The notes beneath the pieces are model-generated. The model did not search any database. It was not told the origin of the DNA and saw only the letters and a program-made list of their open reading frames with translations. 33,580 nucleotides of DNA. It comes from Algoriphagus faecimaris. Its GTDB lineage: Bacteria > Bacteroidota > Bacteroidia > Cytophagales > Cyclobacteriaceae. The DNA lies in NCBI RefSeq assembly GCF_900101705.1, contig NZ_FNAC01000045.1, positions 1 to 33,580 on the forward strand. The letters run 5' to 3'. Within the stretch, counting starts at the first letter, position 1; every line of letters starts with the position of its first letter. The translations under genes were made by a program, and so were the position numbers. Of this stretch, positions 23,706 to 32,073 are shown in pieces.

Positions 23706-23713
23706 TATTTTTG
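23706..23713 (+). promoter_or_regulatory. Candidate -7 promoter box for the polysaccharide export operon
   Basis: TATTTTTG is a perfect TAnnTTTG match. A TTG at 23679-23681 lies 24 bases upstream, slightly long for a -33 element. Transcription from here would give a leader of about 110 bases before the ATG at 23829 that contains two inverted repeats. Confidence 0.45.
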
Positions 23714-23732
23714 GTTAAATTCAGAAATTGAC

Positions 23733-23775
23733 GGATTTTTAAATCCTCACTATGCATTGGGAAGTCTAATGCATA
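23733..23775 (+). promoter_or_regulatory. Two stem-loops in the leader of the polysaccharide export operon
   Basis: GGATTT (23733-23738) pairs with AAATCC (23741-23746). Then TATGCATT (23751-23758) pairs perfectly with AATGCATA (23768-23775) across nine bases. Both lie between the candidate promoter and the SLBB gene. A short direct repeat GCATATT also occurs at 23771-23777 and 23790-23796. These could be an operator or a structured leader subject to attenuation or antitermination, which is common upstream of capsule operons in Bacteroidota. The role is inference. Confidence 0.45.
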
Positions 23776-23828
23776 TTGCGGGTTAAATCGCATATTTGTT
23801 GGAAATTCACCCGGGATAGCTATTGCTC

Positions 23829-26423
23829 ATGACTTTACACAGACGAATTTGGTATTTTTTTACCCTTATTGCCTTCCTTGCCATAGGAAGTCCATTACCT
23901 ACTTTAGCACAAGAGTCCATTGACATCACCTCCATCAAGGTAGATGAATTGACAGACGATCAGATCAGTGAATTGGTCAAGCGAGCCAATGACATGGGAC
24001 TGAGTACGGCAGAGTTTCTCCAAATGGCTCAACTGAGAGGTTTGCCTGAGATCGAAGTTGAAAAACTCCGAAGTCGTCTCCAAGATATTGATGGCAGCGG
24101 AGCAAGTAGTAGAAGCAGCAATGTTTCCCGTCGAGAACCCCGCCAACAAATGGATTTGAGTGAAATTACCAAAGGATTGATTCAACCTCAGGAATTTATG
24201 ACTGAGGGAGAGATGCCAAGTCAGATTTTTGGCACTAATCTTTTTTATCAAAGAAACCGCCGCTTGAGCTTCGAGCCTAGCCTCAATCAAGCTACTCCAA
24301 AAAATTATGTGCTCGGCCCGGGGGATGTGGTCTATGTGGATATCTATGGACAATCCGAGCAATATTACGAAGCTACGGTAAATCCAGATGGCTTTCTCTT
24401 ACTTGACAACATTGGCCCTATCTCTGTATCGGGCAAGACCATAGAAGAAGCCACCGGGATTGTCAAAAATCGGGTTGCCGCTTATTATCCTGGACTTTCT
24501 GGAAATAATCCGGTGACTTTTTTGCAAATGACGCTAGGTAATGTCCGGACCATCAAGGTACATATCTTAGGAGAAGTTCGTCTTCCGGGCACCTTCACTT
24601 TGAGTGCTTTTTCCACTGTTTTCAATGCGCTCTACGCCGCAGGCGGACCCAATGACAATGGGACGATGCGAGAAATAAAAGTTGTCCGAGACAACAAGCA
24701 GATTGCCACAGTCGATGTATATAATCTACTAATCAACGGTCAAGCTAATCTGGATATTCAACTTCAGGACCAGGATGTGATTTTGGTCAGTCCTTTTATT
24801 TCACGTGTCAAGATCAATGGCGAGGTCAAAAGGCCCTTAACCTTCGAAATCAAAGACCAAGATACCTTCGACAATCTTTTGGACTATGCGGGCGGTTTTA
24901 CAGACTTGGCATTTCAGGATCGGGTAGCGATCTCAAGAGTCACAGGTAATCAGCGCTCAGTCTCGGATGTTTACAAAAACCAGTTTGGGATGTTTATCCT
25001 CAAAGGAGGAGATGAAATCACGGTTGGAAAAATCCTAGATCGCTTTAGCAATCGAGTACAGATCAAAGGAGCCGTTTACAGAGCAGGTACATTTGCACTG
25101 AGCGAAGGGTTGACTTTAAGTAATTTGATCGAAAACGCGGAAGGTCTCCGAGGCGATGCCTATACGGAGCAAGCGAGTATTTTACGCACTAAACCCGACC
25201 TGAGCACAGCATTCATTCAGGTTAATTTAAAAGATATTTTGGCAGGTAATTCTGAAGATATCCTGCTTCAGCGGGAAGATGTGATTCGAATATCCAGTAT
25301 TTATGATATCCAAAATGAGCGCTACGTACAGGTATTGGGTGAGGTAAAACGGCCGGGAGTCTATCCCTATTCTGAATCCATGACCGTGGAGGACCTGCTG
25401 ATATCAGCGGGGGGCCTGCAAGAGTCCGCTAATCCCAATGACATCGAAATCGCCCGACGGGTAGAAGATGTCGCTTTGGGGACACTTTCGGACATCATTC
25501 CTGTGCAGGTCAATTCCAATTTGGCTCCTTCTGAAAATTCAGAAATCATTCTGCCTTTTGATCAAGTGATTGTACGAAAGCGAGCGAGTTTTACCATGCA
25601 AAAACTGGTCTCCGTGGAGGGTCAGGTCAATTCACCGGGCATGTTTGCCATTCAAGCGGCATCCGAACGCATCTCTGACCTCATTAACCGTGCAGGAGGT
25701 CTTAATCGATTCGCTTATGCAAAAGGGGCTACTTTGATTCGTAGGACGGAATTTTTTAATACCGAATCCGAGCAAGTCAGAAGACAACGCAACTTAGAAG
25801 CTCTCCGGATCCAACTTCTCGCTGACCCCAATAATTCGGAAGCACAGGAGGAACTCTTGCAGCGCTTGTTTAAGGATCTGCTAGGTGCCGAAAATGCTAC
25901 GGAGAATCAGCTCGCCCAAACCAAAAAAGAATCCCTAGATCAGATTGCTTCGGAGACTCCGGGATTTGCTGTGAAAATCAGGGAAACTGAGGCTGTAGCT
26001 ATAGATCTCGAGGAAATTTTGAAAAACCCGGGCTCAGAAAACGATTTGCTTTTGGAAGAAGGAGATATTCTTTCTGTACCCAAACTTCTTCAGACCATCC
26101 GAATGCGAGGAGATGTGGTCTATCCCACAACCCTCAGACATGAAAGCGGCAAAAGCCTAAAATATTACATCAATCGAGCAGGCGGTTTTGAGCGCAGAGC
26201 CAACCGAAAACAAACCTATGTCGTCTATGCCAATGGAGCGGTAAAACGTACCACCGGATTTTTGGGAATCAGAAATTATCCTCCCATAGAACCCGGAGCA
26301 GAGGTCATCGTCCCCACCAAAGGCCCAAAAATCCCATTACGTCTTGGTGATGTAGTCGGTGTGACGACAGGATTAGCCACTTTGGCTTTGGTGCTCTCTC
26401 AAATCAACTGGAACCAACCATGA
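23829..26423 (+). CDS. Outer-membrane polysaccharide export protein (Wza-like) with six SLBB domains
   Basis: From ATG 23829 the protein has 864 residues with a signal peptide ending TLAQ and no lipobox cysteine, unlike classical Wza. After a helical, Arg/Ser-rich region comes the Poly_export domain (about 155-225: YVLGPGDVVYVDIYGQSEQY, VNPDGFLLLDNIGPISVSG). Six SLBB units follow, each with a (V/I)xxxGxVxxPxxF start and an AGG(L/F/P) end, for example VHILGEVRLPGTFTL, VKINGEVKRPLTF, VQVLGEVKRPGVYPY, VSVEGQVNSPGMF and IRMRGDVVYPTTL. A C-terminal hydrophobic helix (LGDVVGVTTGLATLALVL) probably crosses the outer membrane. It forms the exit channel for the polymer. Overlaps the next gene by 4 bases. 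Confidence 0.93.
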   Translation: MTLHRRIWYFFTLIAFLAIGSPLPTLAQESIDITSIKVDELTDDQISELVKRANDMGLSTAEFLQMAQLRGLPEIEVEKLRSRLQDIDGSGASSRSSNVSRREPRQQMDLSEITKGLIQPQEFMTEGEMPSQIFGTNLFYQRNRRLSFEPSLNQATPKNYVLGPGDVVYVDIYGQSEQYYEATVNPDGFLLLDNIGPISVSGKTIEEATGIVKNRVAAYYPGLSGNNPVTFLQMTLGNVRTIKVHILGEVRLPGTFTLSAFSTVFNALYAAGGPNDNGTMREIKVVRDNKQIATVDVYNLLINGQANLDIQLQDQDVILVSPFISRVKINGEVKRPLTFEIKDQDTFDNLLDYAGGFTDLAFQDRVAISRVTGNQRSVSDVYKNQFGMFILKGGDEITVGKILDRFSNRVQIKGAVYRAGTFALSEGLTLSNLIENAEGLRGDAYTEQASILRTKPDLSTAFIQVNLKDILAGNSEDILLQREDVIRISSIYDIQNERYVQVLGEVKRPGVYPYSESMTVEDLLISAGGLQESANPNDIEIARRVEDVALGTLSDIIPVQVNSNLAPSENSEIILPFDQVIVRKRASFTMQKLVSVEGQVNSPGMFAIQAASERISDLINRAGGLNRFAYAKGATLIRRTEFFNTESEQVRRQRNLEALRIQLLADPNNSEAQEELLQRLFKDLLGAENATENQLAQTKKESLDQIASETPGFAVKIRETEAVAIDLEEILKNPGSENDLLLEEGDILSVPKLLQTIRMRGDVVYPTTLRHESGKSLKYYINRAGGFERRANRKQTYVVYANGAVKRTTGFLGIRNYPPIEPGAEVIVPTKGPKIPLRLGDVVGVTTGLATLALVLSQINWNQP

Positions 26424-27487
26424 CGGGAAAACAGCATTTTTCGGATAATCAATGGACTCTTCGAGAAGTCATTCTCAATTTCAAAGAGTGGTTTTCATTC
26501 TTTACTTCAAAATGGAAAGTATTGATCATCGCTTTAATCATTGGATTAGGGTTAGGAGCATTGGTTTCTATTTTAAAAAAGCCAGTATTCCATGCTGAGA
26601 CCTCATTTGTATTGGAAGAAGGTGATGGAAGCAGTCTTGGAAATATGTCTGGCTTGGCCTCATTGGTCGGAGTGAACATTGGCTCCCTCGGAAGCACGAG
26701 CGGACTATTCCAAGGTGACAATATCATGGAGCTTTATAAATCGGACCGAATGCTAGGGGAGACTTTATTGAGCCAATTTGATGAAAATCATCTCCTAATC
26801 GATCGCTTTGTCAGCTTCGAAAAACTTGATAAAAAATGGGCCTCCAAAGTGGATATCCCTGCCATGGATTTCTCGATTGCGAGGGAGGCTTTTTCGGTAG
26901 CCCAAGACTCCGTCGTCAAAGAAGTCGCCAAGCTCATTCGGGAAAAACAACTTTCGGTCATCAAGCCTGACCGGAAACTCAGCATCATTCAGGTGAGCAT
27001 TTCCTCCAAAGATGAGGCGTTTGCCAAGGTATTTAATGAGACCTTGGTAGAAAAGGTAAATACCTTTTACTTAGAAACGAAAACCAAAAAAACGGGTGAA
27101 AACCTGGCTATCCTTCAGACTCAGGCCGATTCGGTCCGCAAAATTCTAGATGCCAGTATAGGCGAATATGCTACTGCCACGGATCAAGTTCCCAATGCCA
27201 ATCCCTTGCTCAGCAGCGCTACGGTGGAAAGTCGAAAACGTCAAATCGATGTGCAAGCCACAGGCGCAGTGTATCAGGAGGTAGTCAAAAACCTTGAAAT
27301 TGCTAAAGTCAATCATCGAAACAACTCCCCTCTGATTCAAATCATCGATTCGCCAAGATTTCCCCTCAAACGATCGGAAATTCGACTCGTAAAAGGGATG
27401 GTTTTGGGAGCCTTTATTACCTTCATTTTTGTCATTTTCTATCTTTATTTCCGCCGATTGTACCAAAAACATGTGCAGGAAGGCTAA
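26420..27487 (+). CDS. Wzz-like polysaccharide chain-length determinant protein
   Basis: This 355-residue inner-membrane protein has a transmembrane helix at about 32-52 (VLIIALIIGLGLGALVSIL) and another at about 326-346 (MVLGAFITFIFVIFYLYF). The large periplasmic part between them has a coiled-coil stretch (about 215-300). The pre-TM2 segment SPRFPLKRSEIRLVKG is the proline-containing motif of the Wzz family. There is no Walker-A kinase domain, so any BY-kinase must be encoded elsewhere. It sets chain length and couples polymerisation to the outer-membrane channel. Start ATG overlaps the previous stop (ATGA), implying coupled translation. Confidence 0.9.
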   Translation: MTGKQHFSDNQWTLREVILNFKEWFSFFTSKWKVLIIALIIGLGLGALVSILKKPVFHAETSFVLEEGDGSSLGNMSGLASLVGVNIGSLGSTSGLFQGDNIMELYKSDRMLGETLLSQFDENHLLIDRFVSFEKLDKKWASKVDIPAMDFSIAREAFSVAQDSVVKEVAKLIREKQLSVIKPDRKLSIIQVSISSKDEAFAKVFNETLVEKVNTFYLETKTKKTGENLAILQTQADSVRKILDASIGEYATATDQVPNANPLLSSATVESRKRQIDVQATGAVYQEVVKNLEIAKVNHRNNSPLIQIIDSPRFPLKRSEIRLVKGMVLGAFITFIFVIFYLYFRRLYQKHVQEG

Positions 27488-27500
27488 ATCATAAGCTGCC

Positions 27501-28793
27501 ATGTTTGAAAAACTCAATCAGCTTCTGCCCTTCGGAAATTACATCCGAAACAAATCCCTCCAGAATTTTTTATTCCTGGCGGTCATTCAGTCCTCCAATG
27601 TGCTGATTTCGATCATTTCCATGCCGCTTTTGATTCAGAGTATCGGTGTGGATCAATTTGGCTTGGTCAATCTTGCACTATCGGTCATCGTGCTTTTGAA
27701 TATCCTAGTGGGATTTGGATACAATCTCAGTGCGCCGAGAGTAGTAGCTGTCAATCAAAATGATAAAGAGGCGCTTTCGCATTTGGTGTCTAATATCTTC
27801 TCGGGAAAACTCTTACTGGCTTTGATTGCCAGTATTTTGATTCTAGTCGGTGTCTTTGGCTTTAACCTCTTTCAGGAATACCAGATGATCCTGGTCTTCT
27901 CAGCCCTCCTTTTGTTCTCGGAAGCATCACTACCGCTTTGGTTTTTTCAGGGAATGGAAAAAATGAAGCTGATCTCCATCGCCAATATCTTCTCCAAGCT
28001 ACTATTCCTGATGGGAATTGTCCTTTTCATTCACAGCCCGGAGCAAAGTCAATGGGTCAATTTCATGATGGGCTTTTTCGGTTTGGGCATTAATCTCCTT
28101 TTGCTCGGATATATCCATTCTTTCTTGGGAATTCGATTCTACCGACCGGAGTTTTCGGCAATCTGGCTAAGCATAAAAAGTAATGTCTTGCTGTTTTTCA
28201 GCAATCTAGCCAGTCATATTTCCATTAATGGGGGATTGATTATCCTGAGTTTTTTCTACTCGGGTGAAATCCTCGGCATGTACAGCCTAGCCGAGCGGGT
28301 AGTGATGGTAGTACGTCTCTTTCCGGCTTTAATTATCCAAGCCGTCTTTCCTAATTCAGCAAAACTCTACAAAGAAGATCTCTTGGCCTTTTTTCTGTTT
28401 TTAAAGCGAGTGTACAAACGGGTACTTATTGGTGGAGCACTGATCTCTAGCTTGACCTTTTTTCTTGCACCGTGGATTATCCGAGTACTTTCCCGATCCG
28501 ATTTAGAAGAATCGATTCTTTTTTTACAGCTCTTAGCCATTGTGCCATTTTTAGCCTGCCTCAATGTCGGTAATATTACCCTGCTCCTTGTAGCAGATCT
28601 TAAAAAGCTCCTCTTTCGAGCCAGTTGGATGATGTGTGTTTATATGATCCTAGCTGCATCCATTCTTACTGCATCCTTTGGCGCTGTAGGACTTTGCTTT
28701 GCAATTATTTCTACCGAGGTGATGGTCTTTTTGATTTGTCTGGGTTTACTTTATCAACATAAAAGAGATCTCCTCCGTGGCTTTTACTCCTGA
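27501..28793 (+). CDS. Wzx-like polysaccharide flippase
   Basis: This 430-residue membrane protein has about 12 hydrophobic helices. It has features of polysaccharide transporters of the MATE/MOP superfamily: NFLFLAVIQSSNVLISIISM-PLL near the N-terminus, IGVDQFGLVNLALSV, MYSLAERVVMVVRLFPALII near the middle and ILTASFGAVGLCFAIISTE near the end. It should flip the lipid-linked repeat unit to the periplasmic face. It follows the Wzz-like gene by 13 bases and overlaps the next gene by 17. Confidence 0.92.
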   Translation: MFEKLNQLLPFGNYIRNKSLQNFLFLAVIQSSNVLISIISMPLLIQSIGVDQFGLVNLALSVIVLLNILVGFGYNLSAPRVVAVNQNDKEALSHLVSNIFSGKLLLALIASILILVGVFGFNLFQEYQMILVFSALLLFSEASLPLWFFQGMEKMKLISIANIFSKLLFLMGIVLFIHSPEQSQWVNFMMGFFGLGINLLLLGYIHSFLGIRFYRPEFSAIWLSIKSNVLLFFSNLASHISINGGLIILSFFYSGEILGMYSLAERVVMVVRLFPALIIQAVFPNSAKLYKEDLLAFFLFLKRVYKRVLIGGALISSLTFFLAPWIIRVLSRSDLEESILFLQLLAIVPFLACLNVGNITLLLVADLKKLLFRASWMMCVYMILAASILTASFGAVGLCFAIISTEVMVFLICLGLLYQHKRDLLRGFYS

Positions 28794-29706
28794 TATATCG
28801 GTCGCGATTATTTTGGTCAATTGGAACGGACTAAAGTTCACACGGGCATGTCTTGCCTCCTTGAAAAAAGTGGATTTTCCAAACTTTCGTGTGATTGTAG
28901 TAGATAATGCCTCTGAGGGAAATGAAGGACAAATTTTGGAGGCAGAGTTTCCTGAGGTACTTTTGATCCAAAGCAAAGAAAACCTTGGGTTCACAGGGGG
29001 TAATAATTTAGGGATTAGGAAAGCGCTGGAAATGGGGTTTTCTCACCTAATGCTGCTGAACAATGATACGGAAGTAGAGGCTGATTTTCTCGGAAACATG
29101 GTCCTGAAAATCAAAGAATCAAAGCGAATCGGGGTCGTTCAACCTTTAATTTGTTTTCTCGATAAACCCCAAAAAATTTGGAGCGCCGGCGGAAGATGGA
29201 ACTCACTATTCAGTCGTGCGATCACTTTAAAAGATCGAAAAAACCTTGAAGATTTTTCCCTTTCGGATAGGAAATTGGACTGGGCAACAGGCTGCTGCAT
29301 GCTCTTAAGCAAGGAAGCTATTCTCGATGCGGGACTCCTTCATGAGCAGTATTTCGCTTACTTCGAAGATGTGGAGTGGTCACTTCGCTTTCGCGAAAAA
29401 GACTATGAGATCCACTTGGCCAGCCAAGCTAAAATCTATCATGAGGCAGGAGCTTCTTCGAAGCAAAAACATGCTGAAGGAACGCTGAGTCCGCGGGTGT
29501 TTTATTTCCATGTTCGCAATCAATTCTATCTTATTCGTTCTAAAAATCAGTTTCCTATTTTTGCCTATGGCTATCATTCAGCTCGATTTTCCATTTGGAT
29601 GATTTACTTTTTAATTCGAGGAAGGTTTCAAAAACTTAAAGCTGTGGCCAAAGGAATCAAAGATGGATTGAGCACCGAACTTAAACCTGCTCCCCAATGG
29701 CCTTGA
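28777..29706 (+). CDS. Glycosyltransferase, GT2 family
   Basis: This 309-residue enzyme starts at GTG 28777 inside the flippase gene. GT-A features are VAIILVNWNGLKFTRACLAS at the N-terminus, VIVVDNASEGNE, ENLGFTGGNNLGI, the metal-binding LLNNDTEVE (about 89-97), DWATGCCMLL and YFAYFEDVEWSLRFR. This profile fits the rhamnosyltransferase-like GT2 group. It adds a sugar to the lipid-linked unit on the cytosolic side. Ten bases overlap with the polymerase gene. GTG is the only start that keeps the complete first strand near the end of the flippase gene. Confidence 0.93.
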   Translation: MAFTPDISVAIILVNWNGLKFTRACLASLKKVDFPNFRVIVVDNASEGNEGQILEAEFPEVLLIQSKENLGFTGGNNLGIRKALEMGFSHLMLLNNDTEVEADFLGNMVLKIKESKRIGVVQPLICFLDKPQKIWSAGGRWNSLFSRAITLKDRKNLEDFSLSDRKLDWATGCCMLLSKEAILDAGLLHEQYFAYFEDVEWSLRFREKDYEIHLASQAKIYHEAGASSKQKHAEGTLSPRVFYFHVRNQFYLIRSKNQFPIFAYGYHSARFSIWMIYFLIRGRFQKLKAVAKGIKDGLSTELKPAPQWP

Positions 29707-31085
29707 TTGCATTTATATTGGTCGCTTTGGCAGTAGGAGCCGGATTTCTTTGGACTGTACAGCAGTTGATCTTCAAAGGAAAATGGGCCTATTTCATTTA
29801 CTTTTTAGCAGCTTTCCTTCCCTTTTATATCACGAGCTTGAGCTTGGTCTATCAGGGCACGCAATCCGGACTGATTGTTGGAATATTTCAATCCAGCAAG
29901 GAAATCATCATTCTTTTGGCTTTGATCTCTTGGCTAATCTACCAACGCAAATTTTTTGAATACCCGTTTAGGCTTCAAAGCACCGATTACTTTTTGTTGG
30001 CCTTTTTGAGTCTGGCTTTTCTCTTTTTGCTTTTGCCGATCGGTCAAGCTTCCTTTCTCAACAAGGCTCTGTATTACAAAAGTATGCTGATGCCGGGGTT
30101 AGTCTATTTTCTGGGAAGAAATACGAGTTTTGATTCGGGGGAAATTCATCGCTTGTTTAAGCTTATTTTCATGGTGGCAATTGGAGCATTTTTGGTTAAT
30201 CTGCTGGAGCATTTTATTTTGAATGCCCATCTGCAGCAGTTTACCGGCTATGCACTCTTTAACCTTCACATCAATGATATCGAACCCGAGGGGAATTATG
30301 GGCTGACTTGGACCTTTGAGTCTACCAATGCCATGAAGCGGTTGGGGAGCTTTTTCTCTGATCCGCTGGAGCTGGCGAGTTCCGTTTTGATGGGATTTTC
30401 TGCCGGATTGATCTGGTTCCTAACTCAGCGGAAGGATACTTCTTGGCCGTATTTGCTGGTGATGTTTTGCAGTGTGGGTAGCTTGGTTTTTGCTTCTTCG
30501 CGAGCCTCTTTTGCGGCCTTTTTTGTCATGCTGTTTTTTATCGCTTTGGTGTTTGGGCTTTATCGCTTGATCGGAATAGGAGTGGCAGCCGTTTTCGCTT
30601 TTGTTATTTACCTCTTTTATTTTGCATCAGAAGACTTTTTCTATTTTGTGATTGACACGATTACCCTAGCCGATACCTCCAGTGTAGGGCATGTGGTGGA
30701 GTGGTTTTTGGCTTTGGATTCGATGATTGCCAATCCTCAGGGAATCGGGTTGGCGATGAGTGGCAACTTTGGCAGTGTGAGCGAAGACCTGCGGGTCGGG
30801 GGTGAAAATCAGTTTCTCATCTATGGGGTTCAACTGGGTTGGCTAGGCATGCTGTTGTATATTGCTGCCCTTTTTTCAGGGATATTTCTATCGATTCGTG
30901 TATTTAAATTGAGCCAAAATACTGCTGTGGCCCGCCTAGCATTTGTGGCTGGAACTGTCAAATTTGGCCTTTTACTTCCCCTTTTCACTGCCAATGTGGA
31001 GATTTATACCTACGTTTCTTGGGTGACTTGGTGGATGGTTGGCTTTAGTGTGAATGAATTTTCGAAAATAAAAACGAGAACATGA
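29697..31085 (+). CDS. O-antigen polymerase/ligase-like membrane protein (Wzy-like)
   Basis: This 462-residue protein has about 11-12 transmembrane helices and one larger periplasmic loop near residues 315-370 (VIDTITLADTSSVGHVVEWF, then IANPQGIGLAM). The segment SLVFASSRASFAAFFVMLFF resembles the SR-containing helix of the Wzy_C/WaaL family, and GVQLGWLGMLLYIAALF is also typical. With the flippase and chain-length genes it completes a Wzx/Wzy-dependent pathway. It starts inside the GT2 gene and ends in an ATGA overlap with the first methyltransferase. Polymerase versus ligase cannot be decided from sequence alone; polymerase is favoured by context. Confidence 0.88.
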   Translation: MALIAFILVALAVGAGFLWTVQQLIFKGKWAYFIYFLAAFLPFYITSLSLVYQGTQSGLIVGIFQSSKEIIILLALISWLIYQRKFFEYPFRLQSTDYFLLAFLSLAFLFLLLPIGQASFLNKALYYKSMLMPGLVYFLGRNTSFDSGEIHRLFKLIFMVAIGAFLVNLLEHFILNAHLQQFTGYALFNLHINDIEPEGNYGLTWTFESTNAMKRLGSFFSDPLELASSVLMGFSAGLIWFLTQRKDTSWPYLLVMFCSVGSLVFASSRASFAAFFVMLFFIALVFGLYRLIGIGVAAVFAFVIYLFYFASEDFFYFVIDTITLADTSSVGHVVEWFLALDSMIANPQGIGLAMSGNFGSVSEDLRVGGENQFLIYGVQLGWLGMLLYIAALFSGIFLSIRVFKLSQNTAVARLAFVAGTVKFGLLLPLFTANVEIYTYVSWVTWWMVGFSVNEFSKIKTRT

Positions 31086-31405
31086 TTTTATATAAAAAAT
31101 GTCCTATCTGTAATTCTGAACAATTAGTTGGTTTTGCGATGGATCTAAAAAGAAAAGGACCACATATTTCAAGAGTTAAATGCAAAGCTTGCAAAGTTTC
31201 TTTTGCCAACCCTATGGCTGATAAAAAAGAATTGGAGGAATATTACAATTCTTATTATGAGAAAGATCATTATAACTCCATGAATTATCAAAAAATAATT
31301 TTAGAAAAATTTGAAGAGATTGAAAATCAACCCAATCAAAGGATTATAAAGAATATCAGATATCTTAATAAATTAGGGAGGGGGGGGGGGGGGGGTATTT
31401 CTTGA
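31082..31405 (+). pseudogene. SAM-dependent methyltransferase, N-terminal fragment (frameshift at poly-G)
   Basis: The 107 residues have a zinc-ribbon-like start, CPICNSEQLV with CKAC downstream, then a helical segment EYYNSYYEKDHYNSMNYQK and RIIKNIRYLNKLG, which normally leads directly into the SAM-binding motif. Instead the frame enters a run of 16 G (RGGGGG) and stops at 31405. The missing part continues in the +1 frame as VFLDVGCGLGLGLAYAN. Deleting one G, or adding two, would restore one protein of about 296 residues. The gene is richer in A and T than its upstream neighbours. Its start overlaps the Wzy-like stop in ATGA. Confidence 0.8.
31380..31395 (+). repeat. Homopolymer run of 16 G inside a methyltransferase gene
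   Basis: After AGGGA the sequence is G16, directly before TATTTCTTGATG. It lies at the junction between the N-terminal half and the SAM-binding motif, and the two halves are out of frame by one base. Length 15 or 18 would put them in frame. Such tracts are known phase-variation switches in surface-glycan genes of other bacteria; a fixed mutation or a sequencing or assembly error are the alternatives. Confidence 0.95.
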
Positions 31406-31970
31406 TGTCGGCTGTGGATTAGGGCTAGGGCTAGCTTATGCGAACAAATTTAATTTTAAATTATATGCTACCGAATTTGATTCTGGAGCTTTAGATTTTG
31501 TAAAAATGCATTTCCCTGTTGAAACTTTCCATGGTGATTTAATAGATGCAAAATACCCGGAATCCTATTTTGACTTTATTCATATTTCCCATGTAATCGA
31601 ACATGTACTTGACCCCTCAGCATATATCCAAGAAATGAAAAGGATCACCAAGCCAGGAGGAATAATCGCTATTGGTACTCCTAACCTTGATAGTAATCTC
31701 TATCATTTTCATCGGTTTATAAATTTCATCCAAATGAAAGTTCCTGACATCATTGATGGCGTAGAGCATACCTATATCTTCCCTAAAACCACTCTTGCAA
31801 AAATTTGTCAAAACCTTGATCTAGAAATAGTAGATCATTTTACTCATGGATTAGGCGAAAAATTAAGTAATCTATATTCTTACCAAATGCCAGTTAGTAA
31901 AAAAATAAACAGGTTGATACAAAACCTATTTCAAGTAAATCAATGGATTATTTGTAGGAAAAAACAGTAG
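31395..31970 (+). pseudogene. SAM-dependent methyltransferase, C-terminal fragment
   Basis: Read from the last G of the run, this frame gives VFLDVGCGLGLGLAYANKFN (motif I), then ATEFD (acidic loop), FDFIHISHVIEHVLDP and KPGGIIAIGTPN, all typical of class I methyltransferases of the Methyltransf_23 type. TYIFPKTTLAKICQNLDLEI and a basic end QWIICRKKQ follow. The first ATG in this frame is at 31506, which would leave out the SAM-binding motif, so the fragment alone is unlikely to be active. It continues the fragment at 31082-31405. It probably methylated a sugar of the polysaccharide. Confidence 0.8.
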
Positions 31971-32022
31971 GATGTTTGATCTTTTTAATGCTAGATCAGT
32001 TTACATGAATACGCAATCTTAT

Positions 32023-32030
32023 TACATTTG
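32023..32030 (+). promoter_or_regulatory. Candidate -7 promoter box for the second methyltransferase gene
   Basis: TACATTTG is a perfect TAnnTTTG match about 44 bases upstream of the ATG at 32074, in the 103-base AT-rich gap that is the largest within the export operon. No good -33 TTG is present. It could give separate transcription to the last two methyltransferases. Confidence 0.35.
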
Positions 32031-32073
32031 GAAAAATTATTTAATTAATTCAAACCATTTTCATTTAATTTAA

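Noticed and set aside
31506..31970. Independent small methyltransferase starting at ATG 31506
   Set aside because: The SAM-binding motif lies upstream of this ATG in the same frame, so it is a fragment of the frameshifted gene rather than a complete enzyme.
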